DNA of 64,000 nt from Vesta saturnalis (taxonomy: Eukaryota; Arthropoda; Insecta; Coleoptera; Lampyridae). The translations under genes and the position numbers were made by a program. The stretch covers positions 4,049,501 through 4,113,500 of the forward strand of contig JARFJB010000534.1 of assembly GCA_036346205.1 (NCBI GenBank). Direction: 5' to 3'. A model generated the notes under the pieces. It was not told where the DNA came from. It did no database searches and worked only from the letters and a program-made list of their open reading frames with translations. Numbering within the stretch: the stretch's first letter is position 1; every line of letters begins with the position of its first letter. Positions 12,261 to 22,863 of this stretch are shown here, piece after piece.

Positions 12261-12430
12261 GTAATCAAATGGTCAATCTGGGCTTTGGTGGGTTAAGGAT
12301 GGGTGCGTTCCTGATAAGATATGAAAGAACGGAGTTAGGGTTCGTCTACCTAGCCTCAGATGAAGTGCGTCTACACAAGGATTCTGCAACTATATGAGTA
12401 TGATGAAAGCCCACCGAAAAAACCTGATAT

Positions 12431-12510
12431 AAGATGGTAACAGGGATCGAACCCATAACGAATGCTAAGCAAAGCGTGTCACTACTGACCAACCAACTCA
12501 CTATGCGCAA
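12431..12510 (-). repeat. tRNA-like sequence, probable SINE head
   Basis: On the minus strand, a box-A-like TAGTGAGTTGGTTGG (about 12503-12487) is followed about 40 bp later by GGGTTCGATCCC (12454-12443), a good match to the RNA polymerase III box B. The anticodon arm does not fold cleanly and the acceptor ends do not pair, so it is not a functional tRNA. The flanks (12262-12430 on the 3' side) could be the SINE body. Alternative: a tRNA pseudogene. Confidence 0.45.
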
Positions 12511-12645
12511 CAAATTACTTACATAATATCTGTGATATTGTTTTTCTATCATAAGTAAGCAAGAAATAGGCAAACTTGTTTGTTGGAATGGTAGCGAAAA
12601 AATGAAAAGAGATAGCAAACAAGGGACATTTATAGGTAGTAGGTA

Positions 12646-13670
12646 CAGACTGGCCCAAAAATAGGTATACAGTTATTTATACAGCAATAATTTTATTATA
12701 GGTTTAATTATATACATATAATTACATGTTTAATCCCGAAGATGCTCAAAATGTCCACCTTCGGCATTGATGCATTCCTGCAACCTATCCCCGACACCCT
12801 CACACAGACTGCGACACAAATTCAAGTTAGAACGATTGTCCTCAAACGCATCATCGATGAAATTCTTCAACTGTAGTACTGTGACGGGTTTTCTGGAATA
12901 AACTTTATCCTTTACGACTCCCCAGAAAAAGAAATCCATTGGAGTTAAGTCCGGGGAACGTGGTGGTCACTCAATGCTCCCCCGTCGCCCTATCCAATGA
13001 TGCACGAATGCCTGATGCAGGTATTGACGGACCGCCAAAGAATAATGCAGTGGGGCCCCGTCCTGTTGAAGGAACAATTCCGCAAAGTCGGGCCGTGCTT
13101 GCAGTTGTGGCACCACAACTTCGATCAACATGTCCAGATACCTGGGGCCGTCAACAGTTTCATAAAAAAATACAAGACCCACGACACCATCTCAGGATAT
13201 GCCACCCCACACTGTGACGCCTGGCTGATTCAATTACGTAGTCATAACGACATGTGGGTTTTCTTCTGCCCAGTACACAGAGTTATGTCTATTGACGTGA
13301 CCAGACAATTTAAAACAGGCATCATCTGTCCACACGATTTTCGAAAGCAGGTCTGGTTGTTCAGTCAGTTGATTGCGCATTATCTCACAAAACTGTAATC
13401 TGCGGCCAAAATGGTCCTCAAGAAGGGCATGTAACAGTCTGGGGCGGTACGGCTTAAGGTTCAGCTGGTGCATCAGACGTTGTAATGCTGTCCTCGGGAT
13501 ACCCAGCTTCCGAGACGCTTGTCGCGTAGACTACTTTGGGCTGTTTACGAATGTAAACCTCCGGTGCTCCTTGCTCAGATTTACAGCCATGGTTTACACT
13601 AGAAACAAAAGAAAGGGCACAATCAGTTATTTATATGTAACTGTATACCTACTTTTGGGCTACTTGGGAT
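12646..13670. mobile_element. Mariner-superfamily (DD41D-spaced) element, internally deleted
   Basis: Imperfect TIRs flank a decayed transposase: left GGCCCAAAAATAGG-TATACAGTTA at 12651-12675, right the inverse of GCCCAAAAGTAGGTATACAGTT at about 13633-13662. A TA precedes the left end (12644-12645). The right boundary is approximate. Confidence 0.75.
12730..13590 (-). pseudogene. DD41D-type transposase, internal deletion and stops
   Basis: Starts at ATG 13590-13588 with MAVNLSKEHRRFTFV and then jumps directly to STRQASRKLGIPRTALQRL. Most of the paired helix-turn-helix DNA-binding region is therefore missing. The catalytic part follows: IVWTDDACF with the first Asp, FLQQDGAPLHYS with the second, and RSPDLTPMDFFFWG with the third. 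The distance between the second and third catalytic Asp is 41 residues. In-frame stops occur near the deletion, after VVMTT and in place of a Trp before PPRSPDLT. The frame ends FEHLRD-TAA at 12730. All three catalytic residues survive, but the protein would be truncated. Confidence 0.85.
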
Positions 13671-13882
13671 TAGTTTTCATGTATCTTTGGACTTTACCTG
13701 CAAGATCTCGACATCTGGTCACCCTGTATAGTATGTCCACATTTCGATGAGATTAAATGGGTAACTCTCTTAGTGTTAGAGCTAGCGACTTGTAGTTTCC
13801 GCTTTCCTGTGCTCGATTTTTGAGACCAAATCGATGACGTAAACAAATGTTTGCTAACATTTTTAGTTTTAAAGATACAGGA

Positions 13883-15555
13883 TATATTTCAAGGAAATAT
13901 ATAAAGAACAGATGGAAGACGTAAGTGATCGGGAAGAAGACCAGGGGGAAGAGATAGCAGAAAGCAATGATGAAATACACCATTTAGAAATAACTCTAGA
14001 CAAAGTACAATCACTAGTGAAAAAATTAACGACATTAGTAACGAAATGATAAAATGCGGAGGAACAGCAGTATCGAAGAAATAACGATTCTCTTTCAGAA
14101 AATCATAAGGGAAGAGATGATTCCAGATGAATGGAGAAACAGCACAACTGTACCTGTATTCAAGAAAGGTGTAAAAAATGAACCGAAAAACTACAGGGGA
14201 ATAACATTACTGAGTTTAATACTAAAGATCTTCACAAAGGTACTAGCCCAAAGAATCAAACAGCAGGGTTTTCGCCAGAATAGCTCTACAGTAAGTAAAT
14301 TAGGATAATAAAGAATCCAACAAAAAAGGCAAACCAAACCATAACAAAAGAAATAGACATCAAGGTAGGAGTACAACAAGGGAACAGCTCAATTCCAACA
14401 TTACTCTCCTTCTGCTGTATAAGACCCAAATTCAGCCTCATCTGGAATATAATTCTCACCTCTGGTTTAGTGCTCCCCAATACGCTCTCGATATCGTTGA
14501 TCGTATTCAAAACAGAGCGATTAGGCTTATAAATGACCCGTCCTTAACTTCTCACATACAGTCCCTTGAGCATAGAAGGATGGTTTCAGTTCTTTCTTTG
14601 TATTATCGTTATTACAACGGCTATTGTGCTGCTGAATTATATTCTTTCATACCGTCTCGGGCTATTTTTGCGAGAAACACTCGGTTCGCTCATTTACGTC
14701 ATCAGTATGCATTACAAATCTCCACTTGTCGTACCAAACGGGTGCAAACCACATTTTTCTACACGGCTTCTAAACTCTGGAATGATCTCCCTAGTTCCTG
14801 CTTTCCTCTCACTTATGATATGAGAAAATTTAAGGTAGCTGTTCATAGGCATCTATTGGCAATTCATTATCCCTCTATCCATCCTCCTAAGTGTTCCTGA
14901 GTGCTTTAGCGCGATAGACCAAATTTAGCCTGTTCAGGTCTACAATCATAAAAAAAAACATAATAATAAATGTAATTATCGAAGAATTCAAAGAACTATA
15001 CTTAGGATACCAAATAGCAAATAGATCGCTAGGAATTTTATGTTATGCGGATGATGGCACATTAATGGCCGAAAATGAAGATGATCTGCAAGGACTCCTA
15101 TTTATATTCAAAAATGCTGCCGAAAAATTCAACATTATCAGATCTGCAGAAAAAACAAATGAATGGTAATCTCAAAAAACCCAATCAGATGCAAACTGAT
15201 GGCCGATAATGAGACAATGGAACAAGTCATGAAGCTGAATTATTTGGGCACTCAAATATCAAGTGACAGAAACTTAGCCGATGAGGTTAGAGTTAAAAGC
15301 ATGAAGCACATCCGGAAGCTTAAGAGATGTAGTATGGAGAAATAAATAGAGAGCAAAATAATTCAGACAAGTGCAGCTGAAACTCGAGCGAAAACATCTA
15401 AAACTAAAAAGCTGAAGAGAACTACAGCAAATGAAAACCTTAAGGGCGACCTTCAAAAGATGGAAGAAGAGCCGGACATCCGAATCCTAAGAAAGGTGAA
15501 AAGCAGAAAAAACAGGACAAAGTCCTAAAAAAGAAGAAAAAGAAGAAGAAGAAGA
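13883..15555 (+). mobile_element. 5'-truncated non-LTR retrotransposon with GAA-rich tail and 10-bp TSD
   Basis: Flanked by AGATACAGGA at 13873-13882 and 15556-15565, a 10-bp target duplication. The other arm of palindrome A (near 22728-22740, inverse) has the uninterrupted site with one copy. The element ends in a (GAA)n tail (about 15525-15555). Coding remnants: IPDEWRNSTTVPVFKKG and NYRGITLL (RT fingers) at 14120-14220; CYADDGTL (catalytic YADD box) near 15040; and MVISKNPIRCKL with MKLNYLGTQISSDRNL near 15160-15280. It is broken by a second LINE at 14406-14958 and by frameshifts. It resembles a LINE family common in insects; the clade is not assigned. Confidence 0.9.
14406..14958 (+). mobile_element. 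3' end of a second LINE nested in the first
   Basis: The RT reading frame of the host LINE (GVQQGNS..PT, ending near 14400) is interrupted here and resumes with NVIIEEFKEL near 14970. The insert is one open frame (14412-14903) of about 163 codons: LLYKTQIQPHLEYNSHLW, the RNAIRLINDPSLTSHI block, LEHRRMVSVLSLYYRYYNG, SKLWNDLPSS and a C-terminus HPPKCS. This is the post-RT C-terminus of a jockey/CR1-like non-LTR element. A short poly(A) (14950-14958) marks its 3' end. A second copy lies at 29519-30050. Confidence 0.85.
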
Positions 15556-16160
15556 AGATACAGGACGTAATGGAAAATTTTCCAATTTGGCGAGGGTGTC
15601 ATATCTCGGTTATTATAAAAGATGTTTACATTCTGTAAACACATTCTTAAGGCACTTTTTTCAGAGGATCAACGTGGCATCGCCAGATTTGCACTCCGAT
15701 GTTTCGGCCCCTAGATAATATCATCAGGTCAAAAGAGTTAAATACGGGCCTGGATTTATTTATTATTATTTTTGTTTGCTTTTAGCTATTATAAAAATAG
15801 TAGGACAGGAATTGCGATATTTTTATGTTTAGCCTGTCTAAAGTCCATCAAACATGTTTTTTGATTTTATATTTACTACGGTCCTGGATATAATATGAGC
15901 GAAATAATGCTGCAATGGTATTGGCTAGCACTTAAATAACTTAATTTAATAGCCTACACCTACTTAAAACTACTACAAATATCTACTACGCTAAATATTG
16001 AATAATTATGAATTATGTTGAAGACATTATGAAACGAGATTCTTTTTAAGCTGACGTTAGAGCAACAACAAAAATAAATCCCTGTAGTTTTTATGCAAAA
16101 CACATCAAAGATTATCTGTAACTTTATCGCATTTAATTCACAAAAAGAAAAAAAAATCAA

Positions 16161-16280
16161 CTACAAAAAATGTTCAATCCTAATTCCTTCATGATCTAAA
16201 CAAAGCTGACATCTATGGACTATTTTTCGCAATGCATTTAAAGTTATCAAGAGTCTTTCTTGCACTTGTATCTCCGCAGG
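16161..16280 (-). pseudogene. Transposase C-terminal tail in palindrome A left arm
   Basis: The minus strand reads VQERLLITLNALRKIVHR, then LCLDHEG and EHFL, the same C-terminus as the transposase in the right arm (22050-22190). The corresponding catalytic core is absent here, so the left arm has lost roughly 500 bp relative to the right arm. Confidence 0.75.
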
Positions 16281-16699
16281 CCATGAGCATGGTGTATAAA
16301 ACAAAAAATTAAATGTCAACAAATTTAAACCAAATTTTAATGTCACAAAGCATTTGGTTGTATTTTCGTGAAAACGCCAAATCATTTTGAAAATTTCAAT
16401 AAATATGACATGAAATGTTACAATATTAATTTGTGGAGAAAATCCTACCCATGTAGTCCAGCTTCATTTTAACAAGTACGAACGTCTTATTATACAAAAA
16501 TACGATATTGTAGATATCCAGAACGAAGACAACCTAATAAAAAATATTTAGTCGTATTAAGACAAACTTACTTAATTATGGCACATTTGTGGCCCCACGG
16601 TTTTCGAAATATCAAATAGGGGACCGAGAAATTGCCGAAATTAATGTAATGGGCAGCATAGATGCGTTTTTTTATATATGCCCACGTGGGGATCGTATT

Positions 16700-17280
16700 T
16701 TTTTCACTTGAGAATAAAAAGATTTTATTTAATCTGTTATTAATATTTATTAGGGCCCATTTTTATCAGAGGAGATTGCATAATTGTTATTAAAATTATT
16801 ATTATTACATTTCTTTTAATCCCATCAACAGATTGAAGCCTAATTTATTTATACATTGGGGGTTGTATTCTAATAAGGGGTCCTAGTCTTGTAAGACGGG
16901 AACTTGTTCGCGGGATTCGCCCCTGTCATAAAAATTGTATTCTAATAATGGGGAAGAATTAATAGATGAGACATGTAAAGTTGACAAGTGTTTTCATAAT
17001 AAAAAGATTTTATTTAATCCGTTATTAATATGTATTAGGGCCCGTTTTGATCAAATGAGATTGCATAATTGTTATTAAAATTATCATTACATTCCTTTTA
17101 ATCCCATCTACAGATTGTGACCTAATTTATTTATACATTGGGGGTTGTATTCTAATAAGGGCCCCCCTGGAATCTGTTCCCGGGATTCGCCCCTGTCATG
17201 AACATTGTATTCTAATAATGGGTATGACATATTTTCATAATAAAAAGATGTTATTTAATCCATGTTTTTTATCATTAATA
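16700..17280. repeat. Tandem duplication of ~290 bp in palindrome A left arm
   Basis: Two direct copies, about 16710-16995 and 17000-17280. Each runs from AAAAAGATTTTATTTAATC through ATTGCATAATTGTTATTAAA and ATACATTGGGGGTTGTATTC to GGGATTCGCCCCTGTCAT and TTGTATTCTAATAATGGG. The right arm has a single copy (about 21215-21500), so the duplication happened in one arm after the palindrome formed, or was lost in the other. Confidence 0.75.
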
Positions 17281-17568
17281 TTTATTAGAGTTGTTTTGAT
17301 TTTTATCAAAGATATAAAACCTAGTCTTTAAGCGATTATGTTCTATGCAATCTTTAAGACTACATTTAAGCGCTAGCTCAAATTTTTTCAGTATCTGAAT
17401 AACAACCTCGAAATTGTAACCTTCAACATCATACATATAAATGAGTAATTAAGTTACATAATTAGTTTGCTATACAAATCATACTTTAAATGATTTTCCA
17501 CCTTGAGAACGTTAAATTACATGAACAAGGTTTAAACAGAAACAAATAGAAAGCATCAATACTATAAA

Positions 17569-18010
17569 TAGTTACACATATGCATTATAGGCTGTTTTAC
17601 GCTTCACTGTGTACTCCCTTTAATAGTGCTATGAACTATCAATTAAAAGTAAATATTGGAGGCCGACTGCTAAATTATATGCTCAAGGTTTAAGTGGAAA
17701 ATAAATTGCATTAAATGGTTACACATATGCATTATAAGCTGTTCTACGTTTTACTGCGTGCTCCTTTTAATAGTGTTATTAATTAAAAGTAAATATTTGA
17801 GGTTGACGGTTAAAATTACGTGTACAAGGTATAAGCAGAAAATAAATGCATTAAATGGTTACACATATGTATTACAGACTGTTTTACGTTTCATTGTGTA
17901 TATTAGTGTAGGGATGACTTTTTTAAAATCAATTGCATTACTTTTAGTACCCAGATTAAGTTACGTAAAATTGGTTATTGATATGGAGTATCACACTTTC
18001 TTTAAAAACA
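17569..18010. repeat. ~145-bp tandem repeat, three units; mirrored at 20640-21090
   Basis: GGTTACACATATGCATTA recurs about every 145 bp (17569, about 17717, about 17857). Each time it is followed by CTGTTTTACG/CTGTTCTACG, ACTCCCTTTAATAGTG-type sequence and AATTAAAAGTAAATATT. The right arm of palindrome A carries the same array in inverse orientation. Confidence 0.75.
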
Positions 18011-18091
18011 GTAAAATACATTCATATCCATAAAGCTTATAATACAGATTAACTACACTTCGTTTATATAGATCAGGGTCGCAAAAAGGTG

Positions 18092-18296
18092 CTACAGTAA
18101 ATTATCGAAAACACCCTCAAATCTAGGTAATCCACAATCTCCTATGTTAAATATTAGTGTGAACACATTTTCGGCAGTCAAGACTTTTGGGATGGGTGCA
18201 CTTCCCTTTAAGTTCAAAATTAAGGGCAGCGTAATTGAACCTATGTGGATCTTCATAGAGAACATCACTACCAGCATCAACTTCGCCGTTTTCATC
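18092..18296 (-). pseudogene. Unrecognised protein C-terminus, left-arm copy
   Basis: On the minus strand: DVLYEDPHRFNYAALNFE, a frameshift, then VLTAENVFTLIFNIGD, GLPRFEGVF and a stop near 18092. The right arm has the same ending (20330-20532), which shows that the sequence was once coding. I do not recognise the protein family. It points outward from the palindrome centre. Confidence 0.55.
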
Positions 18297-18889
18297 TTGA
18301 GCGGTTATATAGCTTATTAACAAGTAAAATAGCTAATACTCCGATACTAATTCATAATAATACTCATTCGATTGTAATTATGCTTTAAAAAATACATGCA
18401 GCGGATAGTATATAATCTTCACTTGCCGCTATTATTATTACACAGATATGGGATTATTCTTAAAATTAGCTAATTTCCCCACACCACCTTGAAATACTAT
18501 ATAGGTTTTCAATTCTTCTTCACCCCTGAAATTGTACCGCATACATCTTTCTAGAGATTATCCAAATCCTAATTAGTAGCATATTTTCGAATACACAAGA
18601 CAGCATCTTCAATATAGCGGTGTATACGCCGAAAAATGTCTTGTATCTTCTTCTGCCTTAAGCTAGGTTTTGCCTCTATACAGCATACAAGTTCTATCTT
18701 AGCTGAATTACCTCTGTCAAAAAAGGGGTTATAATCAAATTAAGTATACCAGCCTCTTATTAGAACATTATCTTTTTAATCCTTGAATTTTTACCGATAA
18801 GGGTCTGCATCCCATGCTATCACACAAGACGGCTTTACATACAGGTTCTGTCTCGGCTGAACTGTCCAAAAAGGATTTTAGATTTATAA

Positions 18890-19690
18890 AATGTACATTA
18901 GGGCCCCTTATTAGAATACAAATTCAAATTTACAGCCAAGGGTGTGAAGCCCCAAGAGCAAGTAGCGAAGCCATACACCTGTCTTACAAGTTAGCATTCG
19001 GCCCGCTTATTAGAATGCGAGTTCAAACTTCCCGCCAGGGGAGCCCATGGGGCTAAGCCCCGAAAACAAGTTGGGAGGCCTTACACCTGTCTTAGTTAGT
19101 GTTCGGTCCCCTTATTAGAATAGAAGTTCAAATGTCTTGTAATAAATAATCAGAATGTAGAGTTAAATACAAATTCAAATTTCCCACCAAGGGACTAGAA
19201 GGCTAAGACCCGGAAGCAAGTTGCGAAGCCCTATGTCTGTCTTATATGTTAGCATTCGGTCCCCTTAATAGAATACAAGTTCAAATTTCCCCCTCATAGG
19301 TGGCACCACAAACAAATTCAAATTTTTAATCAAGGGTCGAAGTCCTGAGTGTAAGTTGCTAAGCCCTACATCTTACAAGTTAGCATTATGCCCCTTATTA
19401 TAATACAAATTTGTATTTCCTGCCATAACCTGCAGAGACTTAAATCCAAATTCAAAAATTTCCGCCAATGGGGCCTCGACAAGAGGACATAGCCCCGAGA
19501 GCAAGTTTCGCAGCCGTACACCTGCCTTACAAGTTAGCATTAGGCCCCTTATTATAATACAAATTCAAGTTTTCCGCCAAGGGTACCACGACGATACACG
19601 AAGGCCCACGAACAAGTTCTAATCACGACAAGGGGCGAAGACCCGAGAACAAGTTGAGACGCCCTACACGTGTCGGTTATGTTCGGAGTG
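18890..19690. repeat. Satellite core of palindrome A (CCTTATTAGAATACAA family)
   Basis: About seven diverged units of 100-130 bp in one orientation. Each has CCTTATTAGAATACAA, TTCAAATTTCC, a GAAGCCC-GAGAGCAAGTTG block and TACACCTGTCTTACAAGTTA followed by GCATTAGGCC. Related arrays lie at 43200-43990, 48030-48510 (inverse), 49560-50080 and 51775-51990. Confidence 0.85.
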
Positions 19691-20173
19691 GGTTGGAGTG
19701 GGGATCACCGAAACAGCCTTCGCCGAAAGCCTCGCGTCGCAAAATTTTACCTATATGAAGAAGTTTACCGCTTTTCTTAAAAACAACGGTGAATGCTTCC
19801 AGATGCGACTGTCTTCGTTTTAAGAACTCATATCCAAATCTTCTTGCTAAACATCCCGATAAGCGCTAGTATGTAGCGGTATCTATTACTGTGATTACTT
19901 AAAGATCGCATATCACCAAGACCAGTCCACCGTAACTCGAAAAAAAAATTTTGCTCGCAATGTACATGCCTCGAGTAAATTTCTCGCTGTAGATTTATGC
20001 GTGGTGTACACTTTTTTGTTTCTGTATCAACACGCTAATATCTCTCCTGGGCGTACATTTTATAAAGTTAAAATCCTTTTGGATAGTTCATCTGAGACAG
20101 AACCTGTATGTAAAGCCGTCTTATATGACAGCATGGCATGCCAGATCCTTATCGGTAAGAAATTCGAGGATTA
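19690..20173 (+). pseudogene. Unrecognised gene remnant, N-terminal part (palindrome A right side)
   Basis: Directly after the satellite the plus strand encodes, across frameshifts, ETAFAESLASQNFTYM (about 19715-19760) and later TFYKVKILLDSSSETEPV, then KAVLYDSMACQILIGKKFE (about 20057-20172). The same start occurs in both arms of palindrome B (ETAFAEILASRNFTYM). It probably belongs to the same gene as the C-terminus at 20330-20532. Function unknown; location between satellite and Polinton-type genes in B suggests a gene of the same element. Confidence 0.5.
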
Positions 20174-20329
20174 GAAGATATTGTTCTAATAAGAGGCTGG
20201 TATACTTAATTTGATTATAACCCCTTTTTTGACAGAGGTAATTCAGAATGAGTATTATTATGAAGCAGTATCAGGGCATTAGCTATTTACTTGTTAATAA
20301 GCTATATAACCGGCTATATAACCGCTCGA

Positions 20330-20532
20330 GATGAAACCTGTGAAGTTGATGTTGATGGTGACGTTCTGTATGAAGATCCAGATAAGTTAAATTACGCTGC
20401 CCTTCATTTTGAACATAAGGAAATGCACCCACCCCAAAAGCCTTGACTGGCGAAAATGTCTTCACAGTAATATTTAACATAGGAGATTATGGATTACCTA
20501 GATTTGAGGGTGTTTTCGTTAATTTACTGTAG
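20330..20532 (+). pseudogene. Unrecognised protein C-terminus, right-arm copy
   Basis: Reads DVLYEDPDKLNYAALHFEHK and EMHPP, a one-base shift near 20435, then ALTGENVFTVIFNIGDYGL, PRFEGVFVNLL and TAG at 20530-20532. Counterpart of 18092-18296. Both copies carry a frameshift at about the same place, so the break may predate palindrome formation. Confidence 0.55.
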
Positions 20533-21599
20533 CACCTTTTTTCGACCCTGATCTACATAAATAAAGACTAGTCAATCTGTATTATAAGCTTTATGGCCAT
20601 GAATATATTTTACTGTTTTTAAAGAAAGTATGATATTCCATATCAATAATCAATTTTACGTAATTTAATCTGGGTACTAAAAGTAATGTAATTGATTTTA
20701 AAAAAGTCATCCCTAAATTAATACACATAATGAAATGTAAAACAGTTTATAATACTTATGTGTAACCATTTAATGCATTTATTTTCTGCTTAGACCTTGT
20801 ACACATAATTTTAACTGTCAACCTTCAATATTTACTTTTAATTAATAACACTATTAAAAGGAGCACGCAGCAAAACGTAGAACAGCCTATAACGCATATG
20901 TATAACTATTTAATGCAATTTATTTTCTACTTAAACCTTGAGCATTTAATTTAGCAGCCAACCTTTGATATTTACTTTTAATTGATAGTTGGTAGCACTA
21001 CTAAAGGGAGTACACAATGAAGGGTAAAACAACCTATAATGCATATCGTATTAATGCATTTTATTTATTTCTGCTTAAACCTGTACATATAATTTAACGT
21101 TCTGCAGTCTTAAAAATTGTATAGAACATAATCGTTTAAGGACTAGGTTTCATATCCTTGATAAAAATCAAAACAACCCTAATAAATATGAATAATAACA
21201 AACATGGATTAAATAACATCTTTTTATTGTGAAAACATGTCTTATCTATTAATTCCTCCCCAGTATTAGAATACAATGTTTATGACAGGGGCGAATCCCA
21301 CGAACAGATTCCCATCTTAGAAGACTAGGACCCCTTATTAGAATACAACTCCCAATGTACAAATAAATTAAGTCACAATCTGTAAATGAGATTAAAAGAA
21401 ATGTAATAATAATTTTAATAACAATTATGCAATCTCCTTTGTTAAAAACGGGCCCTAATAAATATTAATAACAGATTAAATAAAATCTTTTTATTCACAG
21501 GTGAAAAAAATACGATCCCTACGTGGGCATATATAAAAAAAATGGCGGCCAAATGTGCCCCAAGGGTGACGTCACACAAAACAAAATGTCGGCGACAAG

Positions 21600-22236
21600 T
21601 GCCTCGTTTCTACTGGCGGTTCCTCAACTTCCTGTAGACAAATTGAAGAGCAAGTTAGTGTAACAAAGTCAAGAGCTCACAAAATTTTAAAGAAAAACAA
21701 GGACGATTTGGATTTAGCATAGGTTGCTTTGTTTTGAATACCAACATAAAATATATTATTTATCAAGACACGCTTACTGAAAATAGATATCTTGATATTT
21801 TGGTGCAATTTATACCTGATTTACTAGATGATGGTCCTTTGGCTCAACTTAACGAGATCCACTTTAAACAAGATGGGACACCTGCTCAGAATTCGCAAGT
21901 TGGTAGACCGTTTTTAAACAATATTTTTCTACGATAGGAACTCATGGAATTATAAATTGGCCTCCTAGATCACCTGATTTGACTATGTTAGATGCTTTTA
22001 TTTGGAGGTTTCTTAGAGACAACATTTATAGTCAACTATACAGAACAATGAATGATTTAAGGTATGCTACAGAACAAGCATTTAGGCAAGTACAAGAAAG
22101 GCCCTTAACAATTTTAAATACATTGAGAAAAATAGCCCATAGACGTCCGCTTTGTTTAGATCATGAAGGAAATCAGTTTGAACATTTTTTGCAGATAATC
22201 ATTACTGGTACATATTACATACTTAGTGATAATTAG
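21600..22236 (+). pseudogene. Mariner-superfamily transposase relic in palindrome A right arm
   Basis: An HTH remnant (SCRQIEEQVSVTKSRAHKIL, about 21630-21690) is followed by ENRYLDILVQFIPDLL, then HFKQDGTPAQNSQ with the second catalytic Asp, then after a frameshift NWPPRSPDLTMLDAFIWRFL with the third. The C-terminus is LRKIAHRRPLCLDHEG. The spacing between the two Asp residues is close to 41. The first catalytic Asp region is deleted. Also carried, C-terminus only, in the left arm (16161-16280). Confidence 0.75.
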
Positions 22237-22863
22237 GCGTGTCTTTAATATAATTCATAATTATTTTCAATAATTATTCAACAAATTAAGTAATTATTCA
22301 GTATTTTTGTGTATAACTGTAAATATATATTTTTAGTAGTTTTAGGGTATTAAACTAATTAAAGTGCTAGCCAATACCATTGCAGCATTGGAATATCGTT
22401 CATTCATATTTTATCCAAGATCGTAGGAAAAATAAAATAAAATAAACATGTTTGACGGACTTTTGACAGGTTAAACGTAAAAATATCGCAATTTTTGTCT
22501 TACTATTTTTATCATAGCTAAAAGCAAACAAAAATAATAAAAAACAAATTCAAGTCCTTTAACTCTTTCGACCAGATAATGTTATATAGGAACCGAAACG
22601 TCGAAGTGCAAATCTGGCGGTGCCACGTGATCCTCTCAAATAAGTGTCTTAAGAATGTGTTTACAGAATGTATCTTTTATAATAACCGAGATATGACGCA
22701 CTCTTCAAATTGGACAATTTTCAATTTCGTCTTGTATCTTTAAAATAAAAACTGAATTTTGTCTCAAAAATCGAGCAAAGGAAAGCGAAAACTACAAGTC
22801 GCTAGCTCTAATATTAAGAAAGCTACGTATTTATCCGATTGAAATGTGGACATGCTGTGTGTA

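Larger units (their letters stand above)
13735..22860. repeat. Palindrome A: ~9-kb inverted repeat around a satellite core
   Basis: The left arm (13735-18895, less a 1.7-kb LINE) and right arm (20045-22860) are inverted copies over most of their length. Matching pairs from outside inward are: GAAATGTGGACAT (13725-13737 inverse with 22840-22852); CTACAAGTCGCTAGC (13784-13798 and 22792-22806); AAGATGTTTACATTCTGTAAAC with its mirror near 22660; CCAATACCATTGCAGCATT near 15912 and 22372; the mirror of TACGTGGGCATATATAAAAA near 16670 and 21520; and GATTACCTAGATTTGAGGG (18115-18133 inverse; 20493-20511). Several indels distinguish the arms. The loop (about 18895-20045) is a single-orientation satellite plus the start of an unrecognised gene. 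Arms carry coding remnants that all point outward. Confidence 0.85.

Noticed and set aside
12443..12510. Functional tRNA gene
   Set aside because: Box A and B are present, but the anticodon stem and acceptor stem do not pair.
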